A program made the translations under genes and the position numbers. Positions 1 through 11,120 of a stretch of 64,000 nt of DNA are shown one piece after another; positions within the stretch are counted from its first letter, which is position 1, and each line of letters opens with the position of its first letter. The stretch is taken from assembly GCA_947645195.1 (NCBI GenBank), contig CANSGD010000242.1:884001-948000 (forward strand). The letters run 5' to 3'. Below the pieces are notes generated by a model. That model ran no database searches. It saw only the letters and a list, made by a program, of their open reading frames with translations, and had not been told where the DNA came from. The DNA is from Patellifolia procumbens (lineage: Eukaryota > Streptophyta > Magnoliopsida > Caryophyllales > Amaranthaceae).

Positions 1-163
1 GACAGAAAATAAGGAGTTTTTCCCTAAAACCTGCAAAAGGTTATAAAACAACTAAACCACAACTATATCGAAATAGTTAGCATAAATGGCTCCTAAGAGC
101 GTTAATACCACACATTTTAGCTTGTAAATAAAGGGAAAAACTCTATATGAAATCATTATATCA
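1..163 (-). repeat. 3' LTR of Athila-type retrotransposon, cut by window edge
   Basis: The stretch matches 8643-8805 over its whole length without gaps and with about a dozen mismatches. On the minus strand it begins with TG (TGATATAATG) directly after a purine-rich tract, as an LTR should. It continues beyond the left edge of the window, so its full length and 3' end are not visible. Confidence 0.8.
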
Positions 164-176
164 AATTCCCCCAAAG
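164..176 (-). promoter_or_regulatory. Polypurine tract of the Athila-type element
   Basis: On the minus strand CTTTGGGGGAATT lies directly before the TG that opens the 3' LTR. This is the expected site and composition for the plus-strand primer of reverse transcription in LTR retrotransposons. Confidence 0.7.
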
Positions 177-1669
177 TAAACCTCTGCTTGCCCTCAAGCA
201 ACTAAATCATGCGAACTAATATACGACTGTCTCACCCCAATAAGATAGAAAGAATTTGGCTCAAAATTTCAGTTAGACTCAAGACTAGTCCGGCAGGCAA
301 GCATCATCATCAGTCCATCATATCAAACCAACAATCAATCAGTATGCATAGCAATCCGCAAGGCCATCTGCGCATCCCGCAAATACTAAGAGGGTGCTCA
401 CATGGATGTCACTCAACTCTCAATTTTTGTGGCATGCAAAAGATGTGCCCGATCGCTCACCTGACCCATCCCATAATAACCCTTCCCAAATCACATCGCT
501 CGTGTGTTTAGAGGGTTGAATGTGACACTCAACCTATTCACTCGACTCACAAATAGCAGATACTTTAAAGGATTGAGCCAAAACTTCATATCAATCTAAA
601 CAATGCAATGCAACAAGGATCATGAGGTCTTTATAAGGTTGTAGCGTAGCTTAGGTGAAAGGTTTGGAAAACTTTGGGAGATGTGGTGGTAAAGCCAACC
701 TAAGAGGTCAATGTGACCTATCAACTCTGCATATCATCACCCAAAACATAACCAACTCAATAGTACTCTAATAGACCATACTTCCTTTTGCTTTCCTTTT
801 CACTCATTTTCTATTTTCATTCTTCGAAACATTCGAGGAATTCTTCTTTTTGCTCATAACTCATTCTTTTTCTCAATGTTAATTTTTTCCAAATTTTGGT
901 ACTATCAGCTTTTATAACCAATAAGCTCCATAAATAACAGAAACCAATAACCATCAAAGCGCCGAAACTCATCTACAACAAAACCAAAACACTACTTATG
1001 CTCCCCCAAGCTAGGCTTAGGAAAATATCATGTAAGGAAATGGCTTGTAATGTGGGTATGATCATAAATAGACAAGAAAGGCTCATATGAAGGCGGTATA
1101 ATGTTATATATGTGGCTCTGTGGCTCAGACAATCAAAAAGAACGCCTCAATCATTTCATATTTGCATGCTTGCTAGATATCAAGAAGTAAAGAACCAATG
1201 CCAACATCAATGCTATTGTGAGGAACTAGACTGGATGAAAATAGGCATCCTGGCTCAAAAACTCACAGCCTAACCAACTTAGTTTCACATTCAGCGCAAA
1301 TGTCACAAGCATCATGCAAGCAAGGGTCATATAAAGTCACAGATCAAACGAAAACCAATGAATCCTCAATGCAAAGCCATAAAAAGTCATGAATCCAATA
1401 CATTACAAAAACAACAATGTGGCACTGGGAGATAATCATATAGCTCAACATGCACTAAACAGCTCAAAAAAAATACATTTTTCAATTTTTTTCAATTTTT
1501 TTCAAAGCAATAAACTATCATATCAAAGCATTAAATCTATCCTAGAAAGCTGTAAATCTACACTAAAAAGTAGTAAAAGGGAGAGAGTGTACATACAGAG
1601 AGAGATCATCCCCCAAGCTGAACGAGGCAATGTCCTCATTGCAAGGAGGGAAAGAAAAGAGCAAGGGCA
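177..1669 (-). other. Athila 3' non-coding region
   Basis: This is the long untranslated stretch between the ORF1-like pseudogene and the 3' LTR, usual in Athila elements. I see no coding frame with recognisable similarity. Further G-rich stretches on the minus strand resembling polypurine tracts lie near 1010 and 1610. The ORFs here are short and of random composition. Confidence 0.55.
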
Positions 1670-3862
1670 TCAGCCGCCCATATCATCGACGGTGTTGCCA
1701 CCGAAGAAACCGCCACCAGTCATGTCACCACCACCTGCAAAACTGCCAGGAAAGCCACCAGAGGGATCACCTGCAAACCCACCCATACCACTAGAAAATC
1801 TACTAGTGCTTGTGTCAAAACCGCCCCCAAAACCACTAGCACATGCACCAAAGTCTCCTAAAGAGACAGACTGTCGCGGTGCAGTCTCCTCCTCCTCATC
1901 CTCAGCCATATCATCTATCATAGGAGCAGGCGGGCCATAATTGGGGTTCCAATGGTACCACGAAGGGTGCCTAGCGGACTGCTCAACAATGTCGCGCCTG
2001 CAAAAGTCATCATAAAGAGGATAGAGAGAGAAGTGCTGATCCTCTGCCATGGTATCGACATGTGTGCCCATAGAATCCACACGTGCATAGAGCGAGTCAA
2101 TGCGAGCACCATAGCCCTGGAGTGTGGCGGTGTTCTCATTGACTCGTTCCTCGATCCTTCCCATACCTGCCTCCATTCGACCTAATGTCGACATCAAACC
2201 TGAAAAGTAAAAAAAGTGTTAGGAGGAGGGGGAAGGCGAGAAAATGTAGAGGGCCCCTCGTCAATAATGAGCGTCTGACGCTTATGGTAGGAACGGCGAG
2301 GGAGCTATAGGGTAGGAACAGCTAGGTCAACGCCCTCAATAGGTAGAAGGTAGTAGTCCTGATGGGGTCTCAAGGGGCTCTAGGGTTTGGATGGACCTCT
2401 TGGACTTAATACGCCACTGAAACCTTTGGTTTGGGAGGCACTGGAGGACCTTGAGGGTGTCGAGGTAGGTGATGTCGATGAGGGTAGGGTCGTGGACAGG
2501 GTTGAGGTGGGACTCATCAAAACCGGCAATTTTCCGAGCAAATAAAGTAACCAAACCCCCAATTCACTAACCATCTAGGGGTCCATGTCCCGTCCTCACT
2601 ACGGGTGGGTAGCTAATTCGAGATACGCTCGAACTGCAGGGCTACATGATGGGCCAAATTATAGTGGAAGTGGTTTCTAGTGCCCTTAGAGATGTAGCTA
2701 CCAATTGTAATCAACTCGTCCCCCCGGACCAGGTGACCCGCATATCGTCCTAACAAGGTTTGTCCCATGAAGCGGATCCAGATACTAAAGATAGGGTGGT
2801 GAAAATTGGCCCAATAACATAATTGAACGTCAAAAGGCTCCGGGTCCCCTGTGAGTAGAGTTGGGTTGGTGCGGTTTGGAACATAACCCAAACCAACCCA
2901 TACAAAAACGGTTTGACGTTTTTTCAAACCAATCCAAACCGCACCACGTAAAACGGTTCGGTGCGGTGCGGTTTGCGGTTTACCCATATTTTATCTTAAT
3001 AATTTTTTTCTAATTTGCAATTATTGCTTTATTTTACAAACTACACATTTGTTATTAAAAAATTCTAAATAAATTACAAAAAAAAAGCTAGAAAATACTA
3101 AAAAGTTACAAAGTTGCTACAAATATTACTACTAAAGGTACAAAATTATTGTTAAGTCGAATAATAAAGGCACTTTGGCGGTTTGCGGTGCGGTTTGGTT
3201 TATAAATATAATAACCCGACCTCAAACCGCAAACCGCGGTTTGGAAAAAATACAAACCAACCAATTTTTATAAGTCCATAAACCAACCCAAATCGCGCCA
3301 AACGGTTTGCTTTGCGGTTTGGTGCGGTCTAGCCCAAGTTATGCTCATCCCTACATGTGAGAGCTAGGTAGACATTGGCCATACTAAAATTTTCAGGCGG
3401 GTAGTAGTTCCCTTGTATAACAAGTCTGAGCACCCCGACAAACTCCCTACGGGGACAAGGTGTGTTCTTGGTTCAGCAATCGGAAGTGTACATGGGTGAC
3501 CGGCCCGACTCGGGTCTTGGTGAGACCAAAACTGTTGTAAAATTCAAACACCAAAGCAGCATAGGTGTTTACATGCACATTATAGAAATTTTCCATACCA
3601 ACAGACTTCATAAATCTTTAAAATCCTCAGCAAGTCCTAATCTAGCAATTAATTCGACATCTAAGAAGGGAGTAGGAAGTACCTCATGCTTCTTAAAGCG
3701 TAGAAATTTCTCTCTATGCTCATCATCCCGAAAGATGATATCAGGATATTACTCGTCCCTTGGAACCGGTGGTGGTGGTGGTGGTGGTGGAGGTGGTAGT
3801 GTAACCTCCCTTCTAAATCTGGAGCCTTCGACCCTGAGTAATCTTCTAACTTTCCTTGCCAT
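1670..3862 (-). pseudogene. Athila ORF1 / env-like plant transposon protein, broken
   Basis: Read on the minus strand from an ATG at 3862, the product starts with a basic segment (MARKVRRLLR), then about ten prolines, then a charged block with FRDDEHREKFLRFKKHEVLP. Past a stop and a frame change come HVHFRLLNQEHTL and, beyond the hAT insertion, CYWANFHHPIFSIWIRFMGQ and GRYAGHLVRGDELITIGSYI. The last part (1670-2197) is a predicted coiled coil with RMEAGMGRIEERVNENTA, then an acidic stretch and a glycine/phenylalanine-rich tail. The order and position between integrase and 3' LTR fit the Athila ORF1-type protein of plant gypsy elements; its function is not established. At least two in-frame stops, frame changes and the insertion at 2856-3353 make it non-functional. 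Confidence 0.7.
2856..3353. mobile_element. hAT-like non-autonomous DNA transposon (498 bp)
   Basis: The ends are related inverted repeats: TAGAGTTGGGTTGG at the left, and the complement of the right end reads TAGGGATGAGCAT. They are flanked by 8-bp duplications that agree at seven of eight positions, CCTGTGAG (2848-2855) and CATGTGAG (3354-3361). Removing the element restores the reading order of the ORF1-like frame. Subterminal regions are rich in GCGGTTTGG and its complement on both sides, as is common for hAT transposase-binding ends. No transposase is encoded. Confidence 0.8.
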
Positions 3863-3899
3863 TCTTAATTGTCAACCTTGAAGAACCTTTGCTCACACA

Positions 3900-4726
3900 A
3901 AAATGGAAGTAAGGGGATGGTGAAGTGAAAAGAGTGAAGGTAGGGAGATTTTATGGGTGGAAGATGAGAAAAAGGGGATAAAAGTAGAAAAAGAGGGGTT
4001 TTAATGGAGGTTGGAAGGAAAAGGATGAAGATTGAATGAAGAATGGTGGAGCTTTAATGGAGGTTGAGTGTTGTGTGGGAAGGAGGAAGATAATGTGAGA
4101 GGGTGAGATGAGAGAAAAATTGAGTACTTGTGTGAGGAAAGAGTGAAAAATCGGGTAAAACTCGGTCTTTAATCTCGCATGCTGACAATGCGCCCGACCC
4201 GATTGGGTGGTCAAATTTTTTTAAAAATCATTAGATGTTCCGCCACCCGATCGGGCAACCCATCGGGCACCATGTTTCCCATCGTGTGCTCGCGCCCGAT
4301 CGGGCGCCCGTCGCCCGATGCCATCGGGTGCACCACATTTTTGCAATCTAAAGTCTGTTCGTCCACCCGATCAGGCAGGCCTTAGGGCACCTTTTTTCCA
4401 TCGGGTGCCAAGCTCTCGCGCTCAATCAGGCAGCCTTTGCCCGATGCAAACGGGTGAGCCTCTTCTTCCTCATTTTCATGATTTGCGAGCTATTGTTCAG
4501 CAAGTAGCTCGCCTTTTTCAGTACTAATTTCTATTGGGGCTCCAATTGTGCTTCAGTGGGCACATCTGCACATCAAAACACAAGATCTAGAAGCACATTA
4601 GTACCCTCACACTCTCTCACACTCCTAAAAACTACAAATCAAATAAAAGGGAAACTATCTAAGGAATGCGGGTTGCCTCCCGCACAGCGCTGGTTTATAA
4701 AGGTCCCGCACGACCATAGTACCTTT
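3900..4726 (-). other. Athila spacer with GC-rich palindromic tract
   Basis: This lies between the integrase stop at 4727 and the ORF1-like frame. From about 4180 to 4460 it is a run of short palindromes built from CCCGATCGGG and CCGATGCCATCGGG, unlike the AT-rich surroundings. The same motif recurs in the 5' LTR (8300-8520) and in another LTR family (12820-13140). The part next to integrase contains GCGGGAGGCAACCCGCATT, a hairpin-forming sequence. No protein is recognisable. Confidence 0.6.
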
Positions 4727-5942
4727 CTAGTCAGATGAATCAAGTGGAGAGGGGCCGAAGCGAATCTCCTCCACACAACCAACAAAAGCACCCTCATGGT
4801 ACAACTTCAGATGTTGTCCATTTGCCTTGAACTTCTCACCTTTTTTATTGACGACCTCGATGACACCATGTGCCTTCACATCAGTCACCTCGAATGGTCT
4901 AGACCATCGAGACTTAAGCTTTCCATGGAACAGCCTCAACCTGGAATTGAACAATAGAGCCTTGTCGCCAACTCTAAACTCTTTCTTCCCGATCATCTAT
5001 CATGCAACTTCTTCCTTTGCTCCTTGTAGAGCCTGTGGTTCTCATAAGCATCCAAACGGAGCGCATCTAACTCATTGAGTTGAAGAAGTCATGCTTCATC
5101 TGCAGCTACCAAATCAAGGTTAATCTCTTTGACCGCCCACGTAGATAGATACTCCATTTCCACTGGCAAATGGCAAGCTTTGACATAAACCAGTAGATAA
5201 GGGGTAGTCCCCAATGGAGTCTTAAAAGTAGTGCGGAGCGCTCAAAGAGTATCATCAAGTTTTAATGACCAATCTTTCCTAGCTATTGTGACAACTTTGT
5301 CAAGAATCCTCTTAATCTGCCTATTCGACACTTCCACCTGACCACTAGACTGGGGATGGTAGGCTAGAATGACCTTGTGGGTGACTCCATGTTTCTTCAA
5401 GAGGGCCTTGAAGGTACTCTTATGAAAATGAGAACCTCCATCACTAATGACAACACGAGGGACACCAAAATGGGGAAAAATTATCTTTTTGAACATCTTC
5501 ATCACAACCTTAGAATCATTGGTTGGTGATGTTATACTTCTACCTATTTGGTCACATAGTCAACAGCCACTAGAATATACCTATTCCCACAAGAAGTAGG
5601 AAAGGGTCCCATAAAATCAATCCTCCACACATCAAAAGGTTCGACTTCTAGAATCCCACTCTGTGGCATTTGTTGCCTTTTTAGAAATATTACCCGTCCT
5701 CTGAAAAGCATCATAAGACAAACAAAAGGTACGGGCGTCTTTAAAAATCGAAGGCCAATAAAAACCACTATGTAGGACTCTAAATCCAATCACTTGAGAC
5801 CCTAGATGACCACTAGAGGGCATACTATGACAGTGTAACAAAATCCCTTCCATTTCCCAATCAGGAATACAACGACGGAATATTCCGTGAGAGCATTTCT
5901 TATAGAGAAAGCGGTCCTCCCAAAAGTACATATTAGCATCAT
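4727..5942 (-). pseudogene. Athila-type gypsy integrase, decayed
   Basis: Integrase joins the retrotransposon cDNA to chromosomal DNA. On the minus strand the zinc-binding region is seen as HCHSMPSSGHLGSQ followed by GFYWPSIFKDA, but the usual second CxxC pair is lost (LSYDAFQRTGN). The catalytic core follows in pieces: WRIDFMGPFPTSCGNRY with the first Asp, VISDGGSHFH with the second Asp, and HPQSSGQVEVSNRQIKRIL with the Glu. The C-terminal domain FRVGDKALLFNSRLRLF to the end is typical of non-chromoviral (Athila/Tat) integrases; no chromodomain is present. Frame changes separate the pieces, so it cannot be active. Confidence 0.85.
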
Positions 5943-7600
5943 AAAAAAAATCGTTGCTGGTATGTAAGATTGGGAAAATAGGGAACCACTAACACAATAG
6001 TTGGCAAAATCAGCATACCAAGGAGATTTAGACGACACAAAAAACAGATGATCATCAGGAAAAGAGTCATCAATAGGAGAGTCAGAACATGATTCAAACC
6101 TCAACCTAGAAAGGTGGTCAACAACCACATTCTCAGCACCCTTCTTGTCCTTCATCTCCAAGTCGAACTCTTGCAGCAAAAGAATCCACCTGATAAGTCT
6201 AGGCTTAGCCTCCTTCTTGGCCATCAAGTACTTCAAAGAAGCATGGTCAGTATGTACTATAACCTTCAAACCTATCAGATAGGTCTGAAATTTGTCCAAT
6301 GCATAAACTATAGCCAGCAATTCCTTCTCTGTCGTAGCATAATTAACCTGGGCTGGATCCAAGGTCTTGCTGGCATAGTGAATCACATGGAGCGCTTATC
6401 CTTTCTCTGATCAAGCATTGCCCCTATATCATAGTCACTAGCGGTGCACGTGATCTCAAAAGGGAGATTCCAATCAGGGGGCTGTATAATAGGGGCAGTG
6501 ATCAATGCTGTTTTGATCCTGTCAAAAGACTCCAAACAAGCATTAGTAAAATCAAATGTGGCACCCTTAAGCAACAATTGAGTGAGGGGTTTAGCAATTT
6601 TCAATAAAACTTTGATTAACCTGCGATAAAACCCCGCATGACCAAGAAAGCTTCTCACTCCTTTGACATTCATTGGAGGAAGGAGTTTCTCAATCACCTC
6701 AATTTTCGCTCTATCCACTTGGATTCCACGATCAGAAATCAAGGGACCCAATACAACACCTTCATTCACCATGAAGTGACATTTCTCCCAATTTAGCACA
6801 AGATTAGCTTCTATACATCTCTTAAGAACTCTAGACAGATTATGCAGGCAAACATCAAAATCCGACCCATAAACACTGAAATCATCCATAAAAACTTCCA
6901 TGATATTTTTCGATGAAATCAAAGAATATGGCCATCATACATCGCTGGAAAGTAGCAAGAGTGTTACACAATCCAAATGGCATCCTACAATATGCGAAGG
7001 TGCCATAAAGACGTGCAAACGTAGTCTTTTCCTGACCCTCTAGATGGATGGGGATTTGGAAAAGGCCAGAATATCCATCCAGATAACAGAAAAAGCTATG
7101 TTTGGCTAGCCTTTCCAACATTTGATCAATAAAGGGAAGGGGGAAGTGGTCCTTCAGAGTGTCGTTGTTAAGTCTACGATAGTCAATGCACATACGCCAC
7201 CCTGTGACAATCCTGGTAGGGATTAGATCACCCTTTTCATTTTTCACAACAGTGGTCCCCCCTTCTTAAGAACCACTTGCACATGACTGGCCCACTTAGA
7301 ATCTGCAATAGGATAAATGATCCCTTCATCTAACAACTTCATAATTTCCTTCTTCACTACCTCTTGCATATTAGGATTCAAACGTCTTTGGGGTTGAATG
7401 CAAGGGCGGTGATCCTCTTCCAGATTAATACGATGCATACAAAAATCATGACTAATGCCCTTAAGATCATCAATACTATACCCTATAGCCTTCTTATGCA
7501 TACGAAGCACTATAAGCAAATTTCCCAATTGGCTATCTGTGAGTGTAGTACTGACAATCACAGGACATTGTTCCTTGTCATCAAGAAATGCATACTTTAA
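5943..7600 (-). pseudogene. Athila-type gypsy reverse transcriptase and RNase H, frameshifted
   Basis: The RT reads from 7561 downward: PQRRLNPNMQEVVKKEIMKL, WASHVQVVLKKGG, then after a frame change WRMCIDYRRLN, YSGLFQIPIHLEGQEKTTF and MPFGLCNTLATFQRCM. After another frame change the catalytic box FMDDFSVYG follows (FMDD encoded at 6881-6892). RNase H begins near 6386 with IHYASKTLDPAQVNYATTEK and ELLAIVYALDKF and contains HTDHASLKYLMAKKEAKPRL. At least three frame changes break the polyprotein. The conserved words are those of the Athila branch of Ty3/gypsy. Confidence 0.88.
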
Positions 7601-8170
7601 ATGAGAGGGGAGTGGTTTAAGTTCTACATTTGTTACCTGAGGTGTACAGGTAGAGCATACATTTTATACAACCACATCTTCTCCCTTTTCAGCATTAGGG
7701 CGCTCTAAATCAGCAAGACAGGCATCGACTTCAGTATCGATGCCTGATGAATCTTCCTTAGTCAATACTACCTCCAATGGGTTAGCATCACGTACCTGCC
7801 GAAATGCAGACATCAGAGCTTTGTCTACCACATCAATCCTGCAACAAGACTCTTCAAGCATAGGAGACTTCATAGCATTAGTTAGTTTAATAGTGACAGT
7901 ATCATCGCCAACACTCAAAGTCAAAGACCCAAACTTGACATCAATAACAGCACCAGCAGTGCACAAAAATGGTTTACCCAATATAATCGGAATTTAGGCA
8001 TCCTCCTCCATATCCAAAACAACAAAATCCACAAGAATGTAGAACTTTCCCACCCTAACATGGACGTCTTCTAAAACACATAGGGGTATTTTATAGCACG
8101 GTCAGACATCTGCAAAGTAATTTGAGTGCACTTCAGTGCCCCCATGTTCAGTTTCTTACATACAACCTTA
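7601..8170 (-). pseudogene. Athila-type retropepsin remnant lacking its active site
   Basis: Read across frames on the minus strand, the pieces KKLNMGALK, TQITLQMSD, DFVVLDMEED and KPFLCTAGAVIDVKFGSL match the C-terminal two thirds of the gypsy protease, just before the reverse transcriptase. The segment that should carry the catalytic D-T/S/L-G triad is absent: similarity stops at about 8170, where a short unrelated stretch joins the LTR. The gag gene is missing as well. The element therefore lost gag and the protease active site in one deletion or recombination. Confidence 0.7.
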
Positions 8171-8292
8171 GTTAGTTAAAACGCGTTTAAAACTCCGTCT
8201 CCGTCTTTTTGAAAAAAACGCCAAAAAACGTGTTTTTGAGCCCCCGCCGTTTTAAACACCAAAAAAATCCACCTCCCGTATTAAACGCGTTC
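8171..8292. other. Junction fragment with AACGCGTT palindromes
   Basis: About 120 bp between the protease remnant and the LTR. It is bounded on both sides by an AACGCGTT palindrome (8177-8188 and 8280-8291) and holds GTTTTAAAC-like words inside. It fits neither the pol frame nor, as far as I can tell, the LTR. It may be a small insertion or filler at the deletion point. Confidence 0.35.
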
Positions 8293-8805
8293 GGAGCTGA
8301 AACCCTGACACCCGAGCGCGCAAGGCTGCCCGATGCCATCGGGCAGAGTTCCTCTTGGAGTGCCTTCAAAACCACGAAAATGACTAAGTAGATTTCCACC
8401 AGATGGGATCGGGTAAGGGTGCCCGATCGGGTGAGAAATCAGTAGATTTTGGCTGAGAAGATCGACGCCCGATCTGGCGATGGCTGCCCGATCGGATCGG
8501 GTCAAGTAATTTCTGGGCAGCTCCAATACTTGGCTTCAGACGCCAAGTTCTTCAATAACTCTTCTTCGTAAGAGGCTCAAATACAATCTCGAGACCTCCT
8601 ACATGTCTCATAACTTTTCTGCTACAGTGTGGTGGTCAGAATGACAGAAAATAGGGAGTTTTTCCCTAAAACCTGCAAAACATTATAAAACAACAAAACC
8701 ACAACTATATCGAAATAGTTAGCATAAAGGGCTCCTAAGAGCGTCAATACCGCACTTTTTAGCTTGTAAATAAAGGGGAAAACACTATATGAAATCATTA
8801 CATCA
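8293..8805 (-). repeat. 5' LTR of the Athila-type element (inner boundary uncertain)
   Basis: The right edge is sharp. On the minus strand the LTR opens with TGATGTAATG at 8805, and 8643-8805 matches the 3' LTR at 1-163 at roughly 93 percent by eye. The inner part (8300-8520) carries CCCGATCGGG palindromes like those downstream of integrase. The left limit cannot be fixed because the other LTR leaves the window. The flank from 8806 is copia coding sequence, so the element inserted into a copia element. Confidence 0.75.
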
Positions 8806-9287
8806 CCCGTTTATTTAGAGGAAAAGAAGAATGGTGCTTCGAATTCAGGTATATATGTTATAGAAGTTAATTTAGCTACCACCACCTCTTGGGTATTCGA
8901 TACTGGTTGTGGTTCTCACATTATTAGTAATGTGTAGGGACTAAGAAGAAATAGGAGTGTAGGCAAAGGTGAAGTTGATCTTCGAGTAGGCAATGGAGCA
9001 CAAGTTGTTGCTTTAGCTGTTGGAAATTATAGCTTATATTTTCCATCTGGTTTGATATTAGAACTAAATAATTGTTATCACGATCCTGTAATAACAACAA
9101 CATAGTTTCAGTTCCTCTTTTAGATTCTGAGGGTTTTTCATTAAATTTTAAGAATAATTGTTGTTCTGCGTATTTGAATGTATGTATTCTATGTCTTTGC
9201 TAAATTATCATAGGGTTTGTATGTTCTAGAATGAAAAACTCATATTTATAACATAGACATCAAGAAACAAAAAACAAACGATTCATA
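8806..9287 (+). pseudogene. Ty1/copia protease region, interrupted by the Athila insertion
   Basis: Directly after the Athila LTR the plus strand reads NSGIYVIEVNLATTTSWVFD then TGCGSHIISNV. This is the copia aspartic protease with its catalytic Asp-Thr-Gly at 8899-8907. A stop follows at once, then GLRRNRSVGKGEVDLRVGNG and ALAVGNYSLYFPSGL, still in copia order. The gag gene and 5' LTR should lie to the left of the Athila insertion, outside the window. Confidence 0.75.
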
Positions 9288-10140
9288 CCCTTCTTACCTA
9301 TGGCATTGTCGATTAGGCCACATAAGCTCGAAACACATAGAAAAGCTACATAAAGATGGACTTCTCAAATCATTTGATTTTGAATCATTTGATGTATGTG
9401 AGTTTTTCTTAATGGGGAAAATGACAAAGTCACCTTTTACCGACGTAAGTGAAAGGGCTAATGACCTTTTAGCTCTCATACATACTGATGTATGTGGATC
9501 AATAGTACTACGGCTAAGGGAGGGTACAGTTGCTTCATTTTATTTACTGATGATGCAAGTAGATCTGGGTATGTCTACTTAATGAAGCAAAAGTCGGAAT
9601 GGTTCGAAATGTTCAAACAGTTCCAAAATGAAGTACAAAACCATCTTGGTAAGAAAATTAAGGCGCTTCAATCTGATCGTGGTAGTGCGTATTTGAGCCA
9701 AGAATTTGGTGATCATTTGAAACATTGTGGAATACTTTCACAATTGACTCCACTAGGAACACCACAATGGAATGACGTTTTTAAAAGGAGGAATCAGACC
9801 CTATTAGATATGGTATGATTCATGATGAGTCTTGCTGATCTCCCCATTTCCTTCTGTAATTTTGCTCTAGAAACAGTTGCATTCACACTCAATAAGGCTC
9901 CTTCTAAAGCAGTAGTTAAGACTCCATATGAGATATGTATATGAAATGTTCCAAAGTTGTCTTTTCTAAAGGTTTGGGGATGTGAAGTTTATGTGAAACG
10001 TTTGATTTCTGATAAACTTTATCCCAAATACATTAAGGGGTATTACTTCTACAATCGTATCGAAAATAAAGTGTCTGTTTTCGCGATGGTGTCTTAAGAA
10101 GACAAGTTGTAGAAATATATATCTCGAAGAAAATTGGAGA
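9288..10140 (+). pseudogene. Ty1/copia GAG-pre-integrase and integrase, decayed
   Basis: The pre-integrase domain reads YLWHCRLGHISSKHIEKLHK, then FDVCEFFLMGKMTKSPF. The integrase core follows from about 9470 with HTDVCG, then in a shifted frame GGYSCFILFTDDASRSGYVY, LQSDRGSAYLSQEFGDHLK and a degraded catalytic Glu region around GTPQWNDVFKRRNQTLLDMV. The first Cys pair of the zinc finger is altered (CEFF instead of CxxC). Further stops occur near 9818 and 9940. Confidence 0.8.
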
Positions 10141-11120
10141 TGAGAAACAAGTGGATGGGGTCAACATCCTATTAGAGGCGGCTCGGCGTGAAAATGTTCA
10201 GGAGCTGGTGAATCCTATCCACGAACCTCCTACCGTCCCACTTGAATCTAGTCTATGTGAAATTTCTGAGTCTAACGATCGAGATCCTTCTCTTGTTGTT
10301 CCCCAACGCAGATCTAGTAGGACCATCATTCCATCAAAGAAATATGTTGATTTCCTTTTGACTGAAAGTTCTGATTTAATGGTTTTAGAAAGGAAGAACC
10401 TACTAGCTACAAAGATGCTTTGGAGAATCAAGACTCCGAGAAATGGTTTGAACCCATGAAATCTAAAATGGAATCTATGTTTGTAAATCAAGTATGGGAC
10501 TTGGTACATTTGCCTAATGGAGTGAAACCCATTGGATGCAAATGGATTTTTAAATTGAAAACAGAAAAAGATGAAAACAGTAGTGTTTTCAAAGCTAGGT
10601 TAGTGGCAAAAGGTTTCAGGCAAGTTCACGGTATAGACTATGACGAAACCTTTTCCCCAGTAGCCATGCTGAAATCCATTAGGATAATCCTTGTAATTGT
10701 TGCATTTCATGACTATGGAATTTGGCAGATGGATGTCAAAACTGCTTTCTTGAATGGTTCTTGAAAGAGGATGTTTATATGACTCAACCTCAGGGTTTTG
10801 AAGATCCATAAAATCCATGGAGGGTATGCAAGCTTAAGAAATCCATTTATGGATTAAAGCAAGTATCTAGGAGTTGGGACCTCAAATTTGACGAGGGAGT
10901 CAAAGAGTTTGGTTTTCTCAAAAATGAAGAGGAATCTTGTGTATACAAGAAGTTGAGTGGGAGTAGTATAAACTTTCTAGTCTTGTATGTAGATGACATG
11001 CTTGTCATAGAAAATGACAAAAGTCATGCTTGAGTCAGTCAAGGGGTGGCTTTAAAATTGTTTCTCTATGTAATACTTAGGAGAGGCATAGTACATTTTG
11101 GGAATGAAGATTTATAGAGA
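10141..11120 (+). pseudogene. Ty1/copia reverse transcriptase, decayed
   Basis: Recognisable words in order are PQRRSSRTIIPSKKYVDFLL, then EKWFEPMKSKMESMFVNQVW, GCKWIFKLKTEKDE, ARLVAKGFRQVHGIDYDETF and SPVAMLKSI. These are followed by WQMDVKTAFLNG, KLKKSIYGLKQVSRSWDLKF and the catalytic YVDDM encoded at 10986-11000. A stop after FLNGS and several frame changes show that it is dead. The domain order integrase then RT confirms a copia rather than a gypsy element. Confidence 0.88.

Noticed and set aside
1389..1940. Plus-strand proline-rich frame of 183 codons
   Set aside because: It is the mirror of the glycine-rich end of the Athila ORF1-like protein on the minus strand.
3462..3881. Plus-strand frame with a glycine run
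   Set aside because: It is the reverse of the proline run in the ORF1-like pseudogene on the minus strand.
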